Shown: piece by piece, positions 10,684 to 19,323 of the stretch | Layout: each line of letters begins with the position of its first letter | How positions within the stretch are numbered: position 1 is the first letter of the stretch | From: a virus | DNA: 32,502 nucleotides | Virus record (IMG/VR): IMGVR_UViG_3300032088_000040 | Span: 1 to 32,502 of that record | Strand: one strand, 5' to 3' | Made by a program: the position numbers and the translations under genes | Notes under the pieces: generated by a model | Told to the model about the DNA's origin: nothing | Databases searched by the model: none | The model's input: only the letters and a program-made list of their open reading frames with translations

Positions 10684-12513
10684 TTGGCTGATTTGATTTC
10701 TGCGCTTCGTGATAAATATTCCGAAGCAAATCTAATGAATATGCTAGACCCTGCAAATGCTTCTGGCTGGGAGGCAGAGGGCAAGAGGCTTGCAGTCAAT
10801 CTCCCCGAAGTTACGGTGCGAGATGCTGCTAAGTTTGTCGCTGAAATGACTCCTATTCTTGGTGATGCAATCGCTGCAAAAGAGCTATGGGATATGGCGA
10901 CATCTGATAATCCAAATTGGCCGCTTATCGGCGCAATGGGTGGTGCCACAGTTATAGGACTTATTCCCGGCATTGGTGATGCTGCGGCAAAGGGTATAAA
11001 GGCTGGCGCAAGGAGAATGCTTGATACGGCCAAGCGCGTCGAGGTTGATCCTAATTCTATGGGTTCTATGCTCGGTAATGTGCGATTAAAGCCAAAAGTA
11101 GATGCACCCTTCGACTTGGGTCGTGGCGCTGGCGGCGGCCCAGTGTTAGACTCCAGAGTTCCATATTCGCGTTCTGGTGCAGATATTTCCGAAAAACTCG
11201 CTAACATTCCAAGCGCAAAAGTAGCTCTTGGAGTTGATGATGTTGCCCCAGCCGGGATGTTTACAACCGTAAAAGCTCAACAACCTAATATATTGCGTGA
11301 ACATATTAGCGAAGGGTATTTGTCGAGTGAGGTAGTGCCGCCAATCCCAACAAGCATAGAGGATTATTTGGGGCGTACTAGCATGGCGATTGTTGGTGAC
11401 AATACTGGTCGCCACACAGTTACAGGTCAAGGGGGCGCACTTTTCAAGGAACCTGTTGATAGTATGGCTGGGTTTCAATATATTGATGTGCCGGGACAAG
11501 GCTATGCAGGCGCACAAAGCGCAACTTCTTCTAAATTAAATGAGGCAATTTTAGAGGCCCGAAAGGGTAACGATCCTTTCTATAATTCATTCTTAATGGC
11601 TGAAAGGTCTGGAGATTTTTCGCAGCACGTTAACGATATATATGGAAGAATGTTTCAAAATGCTTCGATTGATCCTTCTGATGTAAATAAAATTGACGAA
11701 AGCATTCGCAAAATTGGAATGTCAAAAATTGTTAAAGTTTATGATGAATCTGGAAATGTAATTAAAAAGCCCGATGGTTCGGCAAAAACCAAATCAATAA
11801 CTGTTTACCCATTTGAGGATTTTTCATCTGTAAAAGACCCGCTTTCAGTAGGTAAATACTTGCAAAGTTTGCCTACGGGTACTCAAAGAGCAGCCTTTAT
11901 CAAGGGTATGGATAAGGCTGGATTGCATAAAATGGGTGTTCCAAAAGTTGCTGATGCGAGACTAGCTGCCGCAGACGCGGATCAAATTGGAATGGATTGG
12001 GGTACTGTTGGATATCGTATATTCACTCCAGATTTGGAAAAGGGATTAATAAAAACAACCCCGCAACAATCTACCACATATGAAGCGGGAGTGGATAAAA
12101 TTGGAAATTCTCAAACTTTATTAGGCCAAGGTTCAATGGGCATACCCGCGAATTTATTTTATAGAGATTTAGCTGAAAGTCAGAGGGCAAAAGGGACGGG
12201 CGGAAAACTTTTAATGACTTCACCTGATTATAAAATATATGAAGGTTCGCCTAAAAGGTCAAAGCAACTTATTGACAATTTGGCTGTAGAAACAATTGAT
12301 ACATTTCTAGAAATGGAGCGTAGATTTGGTCGTGAAAAGGCCATTCAGTACGCGAATGATGTTGTCGCAAGTGGTAAGGTAAATTCTGCCGTCATAGAGG
12401 CCGCGAGAAAATCAAATGCACCAGCTTGGATGATTGGTGCTCTTACTACGTCTGCCGCTCTGTCTGCCGCTAATATGCAACGCACAAATCAACCCGAAGG
12501 AGGCCAAATTTGA
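10684..12513 (+). CDS. Large protein with pore-like segment, possible internal virion protein
   Basis: A 609-aa protein starting with TTG at 10684 (AAAGG about 8 bases upstream); the next ATG would drop 17 residues of a good helix. Residues about 76-103 are hydrophobic and Gly-rich (LIGAMGGATVIGLIPGIGDA), like a membrane-inserting hairpin, followed by a basic helix (KGIKAGARRML). The rest is polar with no catalytic motif I can name. A stretch YLQSLPTGTQRAAFIKGM and DARLAAADADQIG recalls segments of large phage polyvalent proteins, from memory only. The gene is more AT-rich in its second half, like the internal-protein genes at 24-26.8 kb. An ejected or head-internal protein is the best guess. 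Confidence 0.5.
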   Translation: MADLISALRDKYSEANLMNMLDPANASGWEAEGKRLAVNLPEVTVRDAAKFVAEMTPILGDAIAAKELWDMATSDNPNWPLIGAMGGATVIGLIPGIGDAAAKGIKAGARRMLDTAKRVEVDPNSMGSMLGNVRLKPKVDAPFDLGRGAGGGPVLDSRVPYSRSGADISEKLANIPSAKVALGVDDVAPAGMFTTVKAQQPNILREHISEGYLSSEVVPPIPTSIEDYLGRTSMAIVGDNTGRHTVTGQGGALFKEPVDSMAGFQYIDVPGQGYAGAQSATSSKLNEAILEARKGNDPFYNSFLMAERSGDFSQHVNDIYGRMFQNASIDPSDVNKIDESIRKIGMSKIVKVYDESGNVIKKPDGSAKTKSITVYPFEDFSSVKDPLSVGKYLQSLPTGTQRAAFIKGMDKAGLHKMGVPKVADARLAAADADQIGMDWGTVGYRIFTPDLEKGLIKTTPQQSTTYEAGVDKIGNSQTLLGQGSMGIPANLFYRDLAESQRAKGTGGKLLMTSPDYKIYEGSPKRSKQLIDNLAVETIDTFLEMERRFGREKAIQYANDVVASGKVNSAVIEAARKSNAPAWMIGALTTSAALSAANMQRTNQPEGGQI

Positions 12514-12785
12514 TGCGTACAAAAGCTGAAAAAATAGCAGCGGCAAAAAAGCGGCACGGTTTCACGGCGGTAAATAAACCTCGCCGGGGTGGGCCTAAGA
12601 AGTTCGAAGTCTTGGCGGTTGAAGGCAACCAAGTTAAAAAAGTTAACTTTGGCGATCCCAATATGACCATCAAAAAAAGCACCCCAAGTCGAAAAGCATC
12701 GTATTGTGCGCGTTCTGGTGGTATAAAGGGTAAGAATAGCAAATTGTCGGCTAACTATTGGTCGCGTAAGGCATGGGACTGTTAA
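12513..12785 (+). CDS. DUF6321-like small protein
   Basis: A 90-aa protein from ATG 12513, overlapping the previous stop (TGATG) with an excellent GAAGGAGG upstream. After a Lys/Ala-rich N-terminus, the body holds KKFEVLAVEGNQVKKVNFGDP followed by N and MTIKKSTPSRKASYCARSGG, then SANYWSRKAWDC. The KVNFGDPNM...R..S..AR......YWS...W order is that of DUF6321-type proteins in phages and phage-like genomes, which often accompany head or packaging genes and have no known function. The stop is directly followed by the adaptor ATG. Confidence 0.72.
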   Translation: MRTKAEKIAAAKKRHGFTAVNKPRRGGPKKFEVLAVEGNQVKKVNFGDPNMTIKKSTPSRKASYCARSGGIKGKNSKLSANYWSRKAWDC

Positions 12786-13400
12786 ATGGCAATCACAACT
12801 TATTCAGAGTTAAAATCGTCTATAGAAACTTGGTTGAACCGCGAGGGCGACACTTCTTTAATCCCTGTAATCCCTGATTTTATTTCTTTGGCAGAAGCGC
12901 AAATTGCGCGTGATGTTCGCCACTGGCGGCAGGAAAAACGTGTAACTACTACCGTTAACGAGCAATATGAAAACCTGCCTATTGATTGGTTGGCAATGAT
13001 ACAAATTCAGTTAACCGAAGGTGGTAAGCTGCAATCAATATCTGCGTCTGAGTTGCAGGACAGAAAGCAATTAAGTCGGGTTCCCAATAAACCGCAGTTT
13101 TTTAGGTTAACGGCAGATCAGATAGAACTGTATCCTATTCCTAATACTGGATATGAAGCGTCTATGCAGTATTATGCGCGGGTTCCCGCACTAACTGACG
13201 CTGATCCATATAATTGGATATTGACTGAATATCCTGATGTTTATCTCTATGGTGCGTTAATCCATGCAGCCCCGTACTTGCTTGATGATAATCGTCTGGA
13301 AGTTTGGGCGTCATTGTATCAATCTGCTGTTTCTGCCCTTAATAAAGATAACGAGCAATCAAGGGTTTCTGGCCCATTTGTTATAGGAGCGCCAAGGTAA
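12786..13400 (+). CDS. Head-tail adaptor (SU10-adaptor-like)
   Basis: A 204-aa protein with the typical adaptor opening TYSELKSSIETWLNREG, then IPDFISLAEAQIARDVRHWR, a central beta part with LPIDWLAMIQIQL and KPQFFRLTADQIELYPIP, and a helical end YGALIHAAPYLLDDNRLEVW. This order is shared by phage adaptor proteins of the SU10 type. It would form a 12-fold ring under the portal and connect to the tail. It follows the DUF6321-like gene without a gap and its stop overlaps the fibre gene (TAATG). It pairs with the SU10-like capsid at 30235. Confidence 0.82.
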   Translation: MAITTYSELKSSIETWLNREGDTSLIPVIPDFISLAEAQIARDVRHWRQEKRVTTTVNEQYENLPIDWLAMIQIQLTEGGKLQSISASELQDRKQLSRVPNKPQFFRLTADQIELYPIPNTGYEASMQYYARVPALTDADPYNWILTEYPDVYLYGALIHAAPYLLDDNRLEVWASLYQSAVSALNKDNEQSRVSGPFVIGAPR

Positions 13401-15976
13401 TGGTTACTACAACATGGTCACAAACCGCTGGCATGACTAGCGAAACAGGCACTGACAATATTGAGGATTACGCGGAGCAGGCGGAAGCGTCAAAAGATGC
13501 CGCCGCAGCATCTGAAACTGCGTCAGCTAATTCTGCCGCCGCTTCTGCATCGAGCGCGTCTGGTTCATCTGCTAGCGCCTCCGAAGCATTGGCAAGCAAG
13601 AATGCCGCCGCTGCATCTGAGACAAGCGCCGCAGCATCTGCCGCAACGGCAACCACTCAGGCGTCAAATTCATCGACAAGCGCAACTGCTAGTGAAACGT
13701 CACGAGTTGCCTCTGTTGCCGCGCAAGCCGCCGCTGAGACCGCAGAAACAGCCGCAGAGACCGCTCAGGCCGCAGCGGAAGCCGCAGAAGCTGGTGTTGC
13801 CGCTGACGCAGCCACCGCAACCGCGCAAGCCGCCATTGCAACAACTCAGGCCACCAACTCTGGTACAAGCGCCACCGCAAGTGAAGCATCTCGCGTTGCC
13901 GCCGTAGCTGCACAAGCCGCAGCTGAAACCGCCGAGACCAATGCCGAAACCGCAGAAACAAACGCTGAGACCGCACAGGTCGCCGCAGAGGCCGCTGAGA
14001 CAAGTGCTTCTGGTTTTAGCACATCGGCATCAACTAGCGCCGCAACGGCCACCACACAGGCTGGTATTGCGACCACAAAGGCTGGAGAGGCCGCAGCATC
14101 TGCCACGGCTAGTGCTTCGTCGGCCACTGCCTCTGAGGCTGCAAAAGACGCCGCGCTTTCAGCTTTGGATAATTTTCAAGACCAGTATCTAGGTGACTTT
14201 GCATCCGATCCCACGACTGACAATGATGGCGATCCGTTGCAGGCTGGGATGCTCTATTTCAATACGACCGACGATGTGATGAAGGTTTACACGGGCAGCG
14301 CATGGGTCGCGGCTTATGCGTCTCTCTCTGGAGCACTGCTAACATCCAACAATCTTAGCGATTTAGTTAATGTCCCTGTGGCGCGAACCAATCTTGGACT
14401 TGGCACTGCCGCCACAACGGCAGCAACCGACTACGCGACTGCCGCTCAAGGCGCACTGGCTGATAGCGCGGTCCAACCAAGCGACAGCCCAACATTTGGA
14501 AGCGTAACTGTTACCGGGACCGTTGATGGCCGTGACGTTGCTGCTGATGGCACTAAGCTGGATGGCATTGAGGCGGGCGCAACCGCAGATCAAACGAAAG
14601 CTGACATTGATGCGCTGGGAATTGCGGCAAGCACTGCAAGCACATTAGCGACCGCGCGGAACATTGCTGTCACTGGTGCTGTCACAGGCAACGCTGACTT
14701 TGACGGCTCTGGTAATATCAGCATCAGTACCACTGCTACATCTGATCCAACGATCACTTTGGGTGGAGACTTGAGCGGTTCTGCTACGTTGACCAACCTT
14801 GGTGACGCTACGCTTACTGCAACGATTACTGCTAACTCTGTAGCACTTGGTACGGACACTACAGGTAATTATGTTGCAGGCATTACAGCGGGCGCGGCGA
14901 TTACTGTTACAGGATCGGGGAGCGAGAGCGCCTCGCCCACTATCAATCACGCCGATACCTCTAGTCAGGGCAGCGTAAACAACAGCGGTGCTACGGTTAT
15001 CCAAGACGTGACGCTAGACACTTACGGCCACGTTACGGCCCTTGGCTCTCACACCCTTACTCTAGCAGACTTGGGCTACACTGGTGCAACCAATGCCAAC
15101 TACATTACAAATAACAACCAGCTAACTAATGGTGCGGGTTATACAACTTACACGTCAAACCAAGCGACTAACACTTCTTCTAATGTTACTCATAACCAAG
15201 TTACTGGAACTGCTTGGGTGTATTCACCGGGGTACTTACAAGCTCCTAATGCGTACATTGACAGCGCCATTTATCACAGTGGCGATACAGATACTCGTAT
15301 ATTGTTTGACACAAACACAATTTACCTGCAAACAGGTGGTTCATCTGAAATAACAGTCAACACCACAGGTGTACGTCTAGGCGACACAGGCAACGGCTAC
15401 TTCCAGCCTGTCTCTGGCAGTTACGGCTCTATTCAGATTGATGGTGGAGCGCATGGTGGTTATGAAGGCTACAGCATCGGTGGTCGTGTTGTCTTTATGC
15501 ACAATAACGGTACTGCCGCAGGGATATACGATGACGTAAATAATGAATGGATGGTGAACTGCACACTCAATGGCGCAGTTAATCTATACTACAACGGTGC
15601 CTCCAAGCTAGACACACTGAGCACCGGCGTTTCTATAAACGGCAATCTCTACACTGATGGCTCCAATGCAGAAGACTATGATGCAATCTCAGGCACATCT
15701 CCAACGTGTAACGTAGACAATGCTGGCGCATTCAGCCTTACAATGTCAGGCAACACTACCTTTACATTCAGTGGCGCAGATAACGGCTGGTCAATGGGCT
15801 TCATCCTTAAGCTAGTCGGCAACGGCTCAACAGTCACATGGCCTTCCTCTGTAGACTGGGCCGGTGGCACTGCACCTGATGCACCTGCCAGTGGCGAAAC
15901 TGACATTTACGTTTTTTGGACAATAAACGGTGGGTCAACATGGTACGGCGTTCAATCCATAGACGCGGCGGCATAA
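13400..15976 (+). CDS. Tail fibre with Ala-rich coiled stalk
   Basis: 858 aa. Residues 1-28 are a short head-proximal part. Residues about 30-256 are almost only Ala, Ser, Thr and Glu with repeated segments: TSATASETSRVASVAAQAAA returns 63 residues later with slight changes, which suits a trimeric coiled stalk. Residues 262-305 hold the common connector YLGDFASDPTTDNDGDPL then YFNTTDDVMKVYTGSAW. The middle carries fibre motifs (DGRDVAADGTKLDGIEAGAT), and the last 80 residues contain VTWPSSVDWAGGTAPDAP and TWYGVQS, a C-terminal domain often seen on marine phage fibres. Likely receptor-binding. The Ala stretch gives long open frames in other frames that are not genes. Confidence 0.87.
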   Translation: MVTTTWSQTAGMTSETGTDNIEDYAEQAEASKDAAAASETASANSAAASASSASGSSASASEALASKNAAAASETSAAASAATATTQASNSSTSATASETSRVASVAAQAAAETAETAAETAQAAAEAAEAGVAADAATATAQAAIATTQATNSGTSATASEASRVAAVAAQAAAETAETNAETAETNAETAQVAAEAAETSASGFSTSASTSAATATTQAGIATTKAGEAAASATASASSATASEAAKDAALSALDNFQDQYLGDFASDPTTDNDGDPLQAGMLYFNTTDDVMKVYTGSAWVAAYASLSGALLTSNNLSDLVNVPVARTNLGLGTAATTAATDYATAAQGALADSAVQPSDSPTFGSVTVTGTVDGRDVAADGTKLDGIEAGATADQTKADIDALGIAASTASTLATARNIAVTGAVTGNADFDGSGNISISTTATSDPTITLGGDLSGSATLTNLGDATLTATITANSVALGTDTTGNYVAGITAGAAITVTGSGSESASPTINHADTSSQGSVNNSGATVIQDVTLDTYGHVTALGSHTLTLADLGYTGATNANYITNNNQLTNGAGYTTYTSNQATNTSSNVTHNQVTGTAWVYSPGYLQAPNAYIDSAIYHSGDTDTRILFDTNTIYLQTGGSSEITVNTTGVRLGDTGNGYFQPVSGSYGSIQIDGGAHGGYEGYSIGGRVVFMHNNGTAAGIYDDVNNEWMVNCTLNGAVNLYYNGASKLDTLSTGVSINGNLYTDGSNAEDYDAISGTSPTCNVDNAGAFSLTMSGNTTFTFSGADNGWSMGFILKLVGNGSTVTWPSSVDWAGGTAPDAPASGETDIYVFWTINGGSTWYGVQSIDAAA

Positions 15977-16011
15977 AATCGGTATGATGCCGATAACCAG
16001 AGGAAATTTAG

Positions 16012-16863
16012 ATGGCAAGCACTTGGACACTGAATAACGCGGTTGAAAAAATCGCTGACGGAGAGAAGACTGACACTTGGGGTCAGATCACAAACCGAAA
16101 CTTTGACATCCTAGATCGCGCTGCATCTGGTGTTGGCACGATTGACTTATCATCTTCTGCGGCGGCGCATACTCTTAATACTGCAAACGGGTCAACTGGT
16201 GACGCTCTAAGCGACGGGATGTATAAGGTTCTGGTGCTATCTGGTGCGACAGAGGCTTGCACAATTACAGTGACGCCTAATGACGCCTCGAAGTTTTACT
16301 TGGTAAGCAATGACAGCGGATTTGATGCTACATTTACTCAGGGTACTGGTGCCAGCTTATCTGTTCCAAACGGAACGTCTGGGATAATATACTGCGATGG
16401 CACTGGGGCGGCGGCAAATGTCAAAGCAATCATCGACGCGACAACTCTGACAACTCTGGGGATTACGGCCACTTCCGCCGAGTTAAATTACAACGACATT
16501 ACAACGCTTGGCACATCACAAGCCAGCAAGGCTGTCACTGCGGATGCAAATGGCGATGTAAAGTTTTCCAATGCAATCGTTGAAACCGTATATTCATTAA
16601 CAGGGACCGCACTTGATCCGAGTAATGGTACGGTGCAGACCAAAACAATCGGTGCCAACACAACATTCACTGACAGCTTGTCATCGGGCGAAAGTATGTC
16701 CCTGCACCTTACAAGTGCGTCTTCCTATACAATCACTTGGCCTACAATCACTTGGATTACGGGAACTGGAAATATCGCACCTACTTTGACAGCGGCAGAT
16801 ACAGTGGTTTTATTTAAAATTAGCACTACGCTTTACGGTGTTTGGATTGGGAGTTCTGCGTAA
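16012..16863 (+). CDS. Second tail fibre or collar protein
   Basis: 283 aa. The opening MASTWTLNNAVEKIADGEKT, DTWGQITNRNFDILD is a common fibre/collar start in marine phages; the middle contains LGITATSAELNYNDI, and the end YTITWPTITWITGTGNIAP repeats in short form the TWP...W domain that also ends the gene before it. The two proteins may therefore trimerise or attach in the same way. AGAGG lies before the ATG. The 35-bp gap upstream holds a small stem (15978-15994). The stop overlaps the next fibre gene (TAATG). Confidence 0.8.
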   Translation: MASTWTLNNAVEKIADGEKTDTWGQITNRNFDILDRAASGVGTIDLSSSAAAHTLNTANGSTGDALSDGMYKVLVLSGATEACTITVTPNDASKFYLVSNDSGFDATFTQGTGASLSVPNGTSGIIYCDGTGAAANVKAIIDATTLTTLGITATSAELNYNDITTLGTSQASKAVTADANGDVKFSNAIVETVYSLTGTALDPSNGTVQTKTIGANTTFTDSLSSGESMSLHLTSASSYTITWPTITWITGTGNIAPTLTAADTVVLFKISTTLYGVWIGSSA

Positions 16864-18761
16864 TGTCAGGATGGAAAAAATTAGCTGCGGCTTCCGCTGC
16901 TGGAGGCGGTGGCCTTGATGTTGATGAGGTGTTCAGCACTTACGTGTATGCTGGGAATAATTCTAGTCGAACAATAACTAATGGCATTGACCTTGCAGGT
17001 GAAGGTGGTTGGGTCGTTTCTAAAGTCAGAGATAGTGGAGAATTTGCTGAAACCGCAAGCCCTGATCTAGGAACTGGCGGTAAGATTTTACGTTGGGGAA
17101 GCACTAATGGTGTTCAGAATGACACAGACAGTATTAATGGCTTTACATCTTCTGGTTTTACTATAGGCGGGGCAGATACGGGTGTAAATGCGGGTGCTTA
17201 CAATTATGTTTCTTGGACATTCCGCAAAGCCCCTAAGTTCTTTGATATACAAACAATAAGCCAGGTTAATAGTACCTATGGATTAGAAACCAAAAGCCAT
17301 TCACTAGGTGTAAACCCTGCGTTTATCCTAATCAAAAGAACAGATAGTGGCGGGAATTGGTTTGCTTGGCATTACGATGGTACTACCGTTACAAACAATT
17401 TTTTTAATTCGACGCAAGGTAGCTCTAGCAATAATGCAGTTCAAAATGTTACGTCCACAACAGTAGACGTAAACTTTAATGACGTTGGAAACGGACAGGG
17501 TTCTCAATATGTTATGTATCTATTCGCCCACAACGATGGTGACGGTGAGTTCGGCCCTGATGGTGACCAAGATATTATCAAGTGTGGTTCTTATACTACT
17601 AATTCTTCTGCTGATGCGAGTATTGATCTGGGATTTGAGCCACAGTGGGTTTTGTTTAAAACTGTAAACGATACTAGCAACTGGAAGATAGTTGACAGTA
17701 TGCGTGGCTTAGAGGGTAAAGCTCCTTCATATCCTTATGGTTCTTTCTCATTATCTGCTGACAGTAGTTCTGCAGAGGTTGCACAAGACAACATATACAT
17801 AACGCCGACAGGGTTTGAGCATGTAAGTGGTTTTGCCAATAAAACGCTGATCTACATGGCAATCCGCCGTGGCTCTCTGTTCCCACCTGAGAGTGCGACT
17901 GAGGTGTTTGATATTGATACTTGGGGAGGTGCCTCAGCTGGCAACCCAATGTTTAGCTCAGGTTTTCCTGTGGATATGTCTATTCTTAAAGGTATAACGG
18001 GTACTAACTCTGTTAATACAGCAAGACTTATGCAGGGGTATGGCTTGTATGCTGATACAATCGGTCCAAACGTGGGCGTGAGCTATGCTATGTTTGACTA
18101 CATGGATGGCTGGGGAGATAATACTGCTAACGAGCCTAACTTTTATAGTTGGATGTGGAAACGTGCCCCCGGCTATTTTGACGTTTTGGCATACACAGGA
18201 ACGTCATCTAGTGCCTCACACACAGTCAACCATAACTTGGGAGTTGCTCCTGAATTTGTTTGGATCAAGCGCAGAGATGGCACTAGTTCGTGGAGATGTT
18301 ACCACAATGATGGCTCAACAGAGCGAACAGTTTACCTTGAATCTACTTTACAGGGTTTTTCTAATAGCACTTTAAGTAGTGTTGGGGCTACATCTTTTGT
18401 TGTAAATGGTGGCGTTTTAGACGCTTCTGCTGAATACATCATGTATCTATTCGCAACCCTCCCCGGCATATCCAAGGTGGGGGGCTACACGGGTAACGGC
18501 TCAAGTCAGACTATCAACTGTGGCTTTACGTCAGGCGCTAGGTTCATCCTTGTTAAGCGTACAGACAGCACAGGTGATTGGTATGTCTGGGACTCGGTCC
18601 GTGGTATTGTTGCTGGTAATGATCCATACCTTGAGTTAAACACAACCGATGCAGAAGTAACTAGCACGGATTGGGTTGACCCCGACAACAGTGGCTTCAT
18701 CGTAAACGGCACGACAATCAATGCTTCAAGTGCTGAATACATCTTCTACGCAGTCGCATAG
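16863..18761 (+). CDS. Third tail fibre: repeated-domain protein (DUF7483-like)
   Basis: 632 aa from the ATG in TAATG (an earlier start at 16842 lies inside the previous gene). It carries at least four related units, about residues 117-225, 238-334, 430-531 and 537-632. Each has a beta start (for example GYTGNGSSQTINCGF), a core FILVKRTDSTGDWYVWDSVRG or close relative, and an end such as AEYIMYLFA. A weaker fifth copy may lie at 24-70. The segment YLFAHNDGDGEFGPDGDQD is typical of DUF7483-type phage tail proteins by recollection. The function is probably binding of a cell-surface ligand. No enzyme motif is visible. Confidence 0.83.
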   Translation: MSGWKKLAAASAAGGGGLDVDEVFSTYVYAGNNSSRTITNGIDLAGEGGWVVSKVRDSGEFAETASPDLGTGGKILRWGSTNGVQNDTDSINGFTSSGFTIGGADTGVNAGAYNYVSWTFRKAPKFFDIQTISQVNSTYGLETKSHSLGVNPAFILIKRTDSGGNWFAWHYDGTTVTNNFFNSTQGSSSNNAVQNVTSTTVDVNFNDVGNGQGSQYVMYLFAHNDGDGEFGPDGDQDIIKCGSYTTNSSADASIDLGFEPQWVLFKTVNDTSNWKIVDSMRGLEGKAPSYPYGSFSLSADSSSAEVAQDNIYITPTGFEHVSGFANKTLIYMAIRRGSLFPPESATEVFDIDTWGGASAGNPMFSSGFPVDMSILKGITGTNSVNTARLMQGYGLYADTIGPNVGVSYAMFDYMDGWGDNTANEPNFYSWMWKRAPGYFDVLAYTGTSSSASHTVNHNLGVAPEFVWIKRRDGTSSWRCYHNDGSTERTVYLESTLQGFSNSTLSSVGATSFVVNGGVLDASAEYIMYLFATLPGISKVGGYTGNGSSQTINCGFTSGARFILVKRTDSTGDWYVWDSVRGIVAGNDPYLELNTTDAEVTSTDWVDPDNSGFIVNGTTINASSAEYIFYAVA

Positions 18762-18805
18762 TCGCATACGCAATATAATCAAGGTCATACAAGGAGTATC
18801 AACTA
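18753..18805 (+). promoter_or_regulatory. Short intergenic region with TATAAT and a tandem 8-bp repeat
   Basis: GTCGCATA is doubled at 18753-18768, across the stop of the fibre gene. A perfect TATAAT is at 18774-18779, but the hexamer 17 bases before it is not -35-like. AAGGAG at about 18792-18797 serves the next gene. An internal promoter is possible but weakly supported. Confidence 0.3.
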
Positions 18806-19312
18806 ATGACTGAATATCGTGATCGCACAACTGGTGAGTTAAAATCTCAAGGCCAGTTACGCAAAGAAAACCCTAACATGTCCATGCCTAAAGTGTGGAC
18901 TAGTAATGTATTTGATGCGCTCAATGTAGACCCTGTTCTGCGTGCGCCTAAACCTACAGATGGCATTGGTGCATACCAATCAGTACGCCGTAATGGTGTC
19001 GTACAGGATGCGCTAAACAACTGGGTTGAGGCATGGGAAGTTGCTGACATGTTCAGTGACACAACTGACGAGGATGGTTTAACAACCACTAAAGCTGAAC
19101 ACGAAGCAGCATACCAGCAACAGCTAGATGATAATGCAGCGGAGAGTAACCGCTCACAGCGTGATCGTTTGATTGCTGAAACTGACTGGTGGGCATCATC
19201 TGACTTAACCATGACTGCTGAACAAACAGCATACCGTCAAGCACTTCGTGACATTACCAGCCACGCTAACTGGCCGCACTTGGATGAGGCTGATTGGCCT
19301 ACTAAACCGTAA
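18806..19312 (+). CDS. Tail-fibre assembly chaperone-like protein
   Basis: 168 aa. The N-terminal half is variable. The C-terminal part (about 112-168) has NRSQRDRLIAETDWWASSDL, then TAYRQALRDITSHANWP and DEADWPTKP, the pattern of Phage_tail_APC type chaperones: a helix ending RD.L...TDW, then W/YR..LRDI and a Trp/Pro-rich end. These help fold or attach tail fibres, and the gene directly follows three fibre genes. AAGGAG precedes the start. The reading frame is intact and the length is normal for the group. Confidence 0.78.
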   Translation: MTEYRDRTTGELKSQGQLRKENPNMSMPKVWTSNVFDALNVDPVLRAPKPTDGIGAYQSVRRNGVVQDALNNWVEAWEVADMFSDTTDEDGLTTTKAEHEAAYQQQLDDNAAESNRSQRDRLIAETDWWASSDLTMTAEQTAYRQALRDITSHANWPHLDEADWPTKP

Positions 19313-19323
19313 GGATAGCGCAA

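Noticed and set aside
10464-11207. 247-aa minus-strand frame opposite the tiny ORFs and the 609-aa gene
   Set aside because: It lies opposite three coupled plus-strand genes and encodes Ser/Pro/Ala-rich sequence typical of an antisense shadow.
13490-14170. Possible CRISPR or other DNA repeat array
   Set aside because: Repeats keep the reading frame (63-residue period) and vary at third positions, so they are protein repeats; there are no regular spacers.
13461-14192. Long open frames on both strands inside the Ala-rich fibre stalk, for example 13461-13907 plus and 13846-14127 minus
   Set aside because: The GC-rich repeated Ala/Ser/Thr codons remove stops in all frames. The products are Pro/Gln/Arg or Ala-only, without overlap logic or ribosome binding sites.
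15978-15994. Hairpin between the first two fibre genes read as a terminator
   Set aside because: The stem is 5 to 7 pairs with no T-tract, and the following gene clearly belongs to the same unit.
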